A stretch of DNA of 26,464 nt from Fusobacterium sp. (lineage in GTDB: Bacteria; Fusobacteriota; Fusobacteriia; Fusobacteriales; Fusobacteriaceae), in the NCBI GenBank assembly GCA_020024915.1, contig JAHHSZ010000012.1:1-26464 (forward strand). Reading direction: 5' to 3'. Below the pieces are notes generated by a model, which saw nothing but the letters and a program-made list of their open reading frames with translations, was not told where the DNA came from and ran no database searches. Positions 23,290 through 26,464 of this stretch are shown here, one piece after another (the stretch's first letter is position 1; each line of letters begins with the position of its first letter). The position numbers and the translations under genes are program-made.

Positions 23290-26200
23290 ATGGTTAAAAA
23301 AATGCAGACAATGGATGGAAACCAAGCTGCAGCTTACGCTTCATATGCGTTTACTGAAGTAGCTGGAATTTATCCTATCACTCCATCATCACCGATGGCA
23401 GAGTATACAGATGAGTGGGCTTCAAAAGGAATGAAAAATATATTTGGAGTACCTGTAAAAGTTGTAGAAATGCAATCAGAGGCTGGAGCAGCAGGAACTG
23501 TACACGGTTCTTTACAAGCAGGAGCTTTAACTACTACTTATACAGCTTCACAAGGATTATTATTAAAAGTACCTAACATGTATAAAATAGCTGGAGAGTT
23601 ATTACCAGGAGTAATTCATGTTTCAGCTAGAGCACTATCAGCTCAAGCTTTATCTATCTTTGGAGACCACCAAGATATATATGCAGCTAGACAAACTGGT
23701 TTTGCAATGTTGGCAACTAACTCAGTTCAAGAAGTTATGGATCTTGCAGGAGTAGCTCATTTAGCAGCTATCAAAACTAGAGTTCCATTCATGCACTTCT
23801 TTGATGGATTCAGAACTTCACATGAAATTCAAAAAGTAGAAGTAATGGATTACGAAGTGTTCAAAAACTTAATTGATATGGAAGCAGTACAAGCTTTTAG
23901 GGAGAGAGCTCTTAATCCTGAGCATCCAGTGACTAGAGGAACTGCAGAAAACGATGATATTTATTTCCAAGCAAGAGAAGCACAAAATAAATTTTATGAT
24001 GCAGTACCAGATGTGGTAGCTCATTATATGGCTGAAATTTCTAAAGTAACTGGAAGAGACTATAAGCCTTTTAATTATTATGGTGCACCAGATGCTGATA
24101 GAATAATCATTGCTATGGGATCAATTTGTCCTATATCAGAAGAGACAATAGATTACTTAAATGCTAAAGGAGAGAAAGTAGGACTTTTATCTGTACACCT
24201 ATACAGACCATTCTCTGCTAAATATTTCTTTGATGTATTCCCATCAACAGTTAAGAAAATTGCAGTTTTAGATAGAACTAAAGAGCCTGGATCACAAGCT
24301 GAGCCATTATTACTAGACATTCAGTCTCTATTCTATGGAAAAGAAAATGCTCCAGTAATAATCGGAGGAAGATATGGATTATCTTCTAAAGATACTACTC
24401 CAGCTCAAGTTATAGCTGTATTTGATAATTTAAAATTGGATCAACCAAAAGATAGATTTACTGTAGGAATAGTAGATGACGTTACATTTACTTCACTAGA
24501 AGTAGGAGCACCTGTAACTGTAACTGGTGACGATGTAAAAGAGTGTCTGTTCTTCGGATTAGGAGCTGACGGAACAGTTGGAGCTAACAAAAACTCTATC
24601 AAAATAATTGGAGATAAAACTGATTTATATGCTCAAGGATACTTTGCATATGACTCTAAAAAATCAGGAGGAGTTACTAGATCTCACTTAAGATTTGGAA
24701 AATCTCCTATCAAAGCAAGTTACTTAATTTCTAATCCACATTTTGTAGCATGTTCAGTACCAGCTTACTTAACTCAATATGATATGACTTCAGGGATTAG
24801 AAAAGGTGGATCATTATTGATTAACTGTATCTGGGATGCTGAAGAAGCTGTAAAACAAATACCTAACAAAGTAAAAAGAGACTTAGCTAAAAATGGAGCT
24901 AGATTATTCATAATCAACGCAACTAAATTAGCTGAAGAGATTGGATTAGGACAAAGAACAAACACAATAATGCAAGCTGCTTTCTTTAAATTAGCTGATA
25001 TTATTCCGTTTGAAGAAGCTCAACAACATATGAAAGATTATGCTAAAAAATCTTATGCTAAAAAAGGTGACGATATAGTTCAAATGAACTACAACGCAAT
25101 TGACAAAGGAGCAGAAGGATTAATCGAAGTAACTGTTGATCCAGCTTGGGTTGAATTACCAGTTGAAGAGTTAAAACCAGTTGAAGAAGATTGTTGTGGT
25201 GGGGCTTGTGGATGTCACGAGAAATCAAAAACTGAGTTATTCGTAGAAAAAATTGCTAAACCTATAAATGCAATAAAAGGATACGACTTACCAGTTTCTG
25301 CATTCAACGGATACGAAGATGGTACTTTCGAAAATGGAACTACTGCATTTGAAAAGAGAGGAATAGCTGTACACGTACCTGAGTGGAAAGCTGAAAACTG
25401 TATTCAATGTAATCAATGTTCTTATGTATGTCCACACGCTGTAATAAGACCATTCTTAATGACAGAAGAGGAAAAAGTAGCCTCTCCAGTTGAGTTAACA
25501 ACAATTAAACCAATTGGAAAAGGATTAGATGGATTACAATATAGAATGCAAGTCTCTACTTTAGACTGTACAGGATGTGGATCTTGTGCTAATGTATGTC
25601 CAGCTAAAGAGAAAGCATTGGTAATGGTAACTATAGGAGAATCATTAGAGAAACAAGAAGATAAGAAAGCTGACTACTTATTCAATAAAGTTGAGTATAG
25701 AAGTGAGTTAATGTCTAAAGACACTGTAAAAGGATCTCAATTCTCTCAACCATTATTTGAATTCCATGGAGCATGTCCTGGATGTGGAGAAACTCCATAC
25801 TTAAAAGCAATAACTCAATTATTTGGAGAAAGAATGATGGTAGCTAACGCTACTGGATGTTCATCAATATACAGTGGATCAGCTCCTTCAACTCCATATA
25901 CAACTAACAAAGATGGACATGGACCATCATGGGGATCTTCTCTATTCGAAGACAATGCTGAGTTTGGAATGGGAATGCACGTTGCTGTGGAAACTATGAG
26001 AGATAGACTTCAAAACATAATGGAAGAGAATATGGATAAAGTTTCAGCTGAAGTTGCTGAATTATTCAAAGAATGGATAGAAAACAGATCATTTGCTGCT
26101 AAATCGAGAGAAGTATCTGATAAGATAATCGTAGCTTTAGAAGGAAAAGATTGTGAAGCATGTAAAGAAATCTTAAGCTTAAAACAATACTTAGCTAAGA

Positions 26201-26464
26201 AATCTCAATGGATCTTTGGAGGAGATGGATGGGCATATGACATCGGTTATGGTGGAGTTGATCATGTATTAGCTTCTAAAGAAGATATTAACATTGTTGT
26301 ACTAGATACAGAGGTTTACTCAAATACTGGAGGACAAGCTTCTAAATCAACTCCTACAGGAGCGATTGCAAAATTCGCAGCTGCAGGAAAAGCAATTAAG
26401 AAGAAAGACCTTGCTGCAATAGCTATGTCTTATGGACACATCTATGTTGCTCAAGTATCTATGG
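23290..26464 (+). CDS. nifJ: Pyruvate:ferredoxin (flavodoxin) oxidoreductase, 3' end missing
   Basis: Oxidatively decarboxylates pyruvate to acetyl-CoA and CO2 while reducing ferredoxin, feeding Pta-AckA. The window holds 1058 codons, and the family is about 1170-1190 residues, so roughly the last 120 are beyond the edge. Domain order is normal: an N-terminal domain (AGIYPITPSSPMAE..), a ferredoxin-type domain with C704/C707/C710/C714 and C760/C763/C766/C770, and the proximal-cluster cysteines C829, C832 and C857. TPP-binding GDGWAYDIG starts at 979, followed by DTEVYSNTGGQ from 1006. The fourth proximal-cluster Cys should lie past the edge. A Cys-rich patch (C635, C636, C640, C642, H643) before the ferredoxin domain is not explained by the usual clusters. 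Also named por or pfor. Confidence 0.96.
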   Translation, partial: MVKKMQTMDGNQAAAYASYAFTEVAGIYPITPSSPMAEYTDEWASKGMKNIFGVPVKVVEMQSEAGAAGTVHGSLQAGALTTTYTASQGLLLKVPNMYKIAGELLPGVIHVSARALSAQALSIFGDHQDIYAARQTGFAMLATNSVQEVMDLAGVAHLAAIKTRVPFMHFFDGFRTSHEIQKVEVMDYEVFKNLIDMEAVQAFRERALNPEHPVTRGTAENDDIYFQAREAQNKFYDAVPDVVAHYMAEISKVTGRDYKPFNYYGAPDADRIIIAMGSICPISEETIDYLNAKGEKVGLLSVHLYRPFSAKYFFDVFPSTVKKIAVLDRTKEPGSQAEPLLLDIQSLFYGKENAPVIIGGRYGLSSKDTTPAQVIAVFDNLKLDQPKDRFTVGIVDDVTFTSLEVGAPVTVTGDDVKECLFFGLGADGTVGANKNSIKIIGDKTDLYAQGYFAYDSKKSGGVTRSHLRFGKSPIKASYLISNPHFVACSVPAYLTQYDMTSGIRKGGSLLINCIWDAEEAVKQIPNKVKRDLAKNGARLFIINATKLAEEIGLGQRTNTIMQAAFFKLADIIPFEEAQQHMKDYAKKSYAKKGDDIVQMNYNAIDKGAEGLIEVTVDPAWVELPVEELKPVEEDCCGGACGCHEKSKTELFVEKIAKPINAIKGYDLPVSAFNGYEDGTFENGTTAFEKRGIAVHVPEWKAENCIQCNQCSYVCPHAVIRPFLMTEEEKVASPVELTTIKPIGKGLDGLQYRMQVSTLDCTGCGSCANVCPAKEKALVMVTIGESLEKQEDKKADYLFNKVEYRSELMSKDTVKGSQFSQPLFEFHGACPGCGETPYLKAITQLFGERMMVANATGCSSIYSGSAPSTPYTTNKDGHGPSWGSSLFEDNAEFGMGMHVAVETMRDRLQNIMEENMDKVSAEVAELFKEWIENRSFAAKSREVSDKIIVALEGKDCEACKEILSLKQYLAKKSQWIFGGDGWAYDIGYGGVDHVLASKEDINIVVLDTEVYSNTGGQASKSTPTGAIAKFAAAGKAIKKKDLAAIAMSYGHIYVAQVSM

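Noticed and set aside
3119..26464. Defence island, prophage or mobile element, including an integrase reading of the Xer-like gene
   Set aside because: Neighbours are conserved housekeeping genes, the Xer-like gene sits in the ancestral codV position and lacks catalytic residues, and no att-like repeats, transposase or phage genes were seen.

Overview
The window is a compact, AT-rich, bacterial core-genome segment with every recognisable gene on the + strand. Gene content and style suggest a fusobacterium. The features pointing there are a topA-trmFO-xer-hslV order shared with Bacillota, a RicT/YqeH/DprA set, a pta-ackA-pyruvate:ferredoxin oxidoreductase block, and AGGAGG-type ribosome sites. 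Cobalamin nucleotide-loop genes would fit a cobalamin-making Fusobacterium (varium/ulcerans/mortiferum type) better than F. nucleatum, but that placement is inference. I see no rRNA, tRNA, CRISPR array, insertion sequence or phage genes, and no intergenic gap longer than about 240 bases.

Layout. (1) 90-3095: cobU-cobS-cobC-cobT, the four steps that build and attach the lower ligand of cobalamin. (2) 3119-5470: radC, then ricT from its own promoter, then a TrmN6-like tRNA methyltransferase. (3) 5551-5979: a small stand-alone ankyrin-repeat protein closed by a clear intrinsic terminator. (4) 6216-11212: uvrB, xseA, an exported TPR protein and dprA, mostly DNA repair and DNA handling. (5) 11293-14884: topA and trmFO. 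(6) 14942-17990: a Xer-like protein, hslV, yqeH and a pseudopilin-like membrane protein. (7) 18013-19404: an FAD-dependent dehydrogenase ending in a strong terminator. (8) 19527-20750: ftsY. (9) 20895-26464: pta, ackA and a 3'-truncated pyruvate:ferredoxin oxidoreductase gene, which together convert pyruvate to acetyl-CoA, acetyl phosphate, acetate and ATP. This last block uses more C-ending codons (aac, ttc, tac, cac), as expected for highly expressed genes.

Most of the window is ordinary housekeeping DNA and I did not find a convincing new multi-gene system. The points most worth checking are as follows. The Xer-family protein lacks the first catalytic arginine and one catalytic histidine. 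hslV has no hslU next to it although the upstream order matches Bacillota. A lone pseudopilin-like protein lacks the prepilin-peptidase motif. A pair of near-identical palindromic boxes lies 21 bp apart around the pta promoter. A Cys-rich patch sits just before the ferredoxin domain of the pyruvate:ferredoxin oxidoreductase. Several starts were moved from the longest open frame to sites with a proper ribosome-binding site: cobU, cobT, ricT, the TPR gene, dprA, hslV, ftsY and pta.
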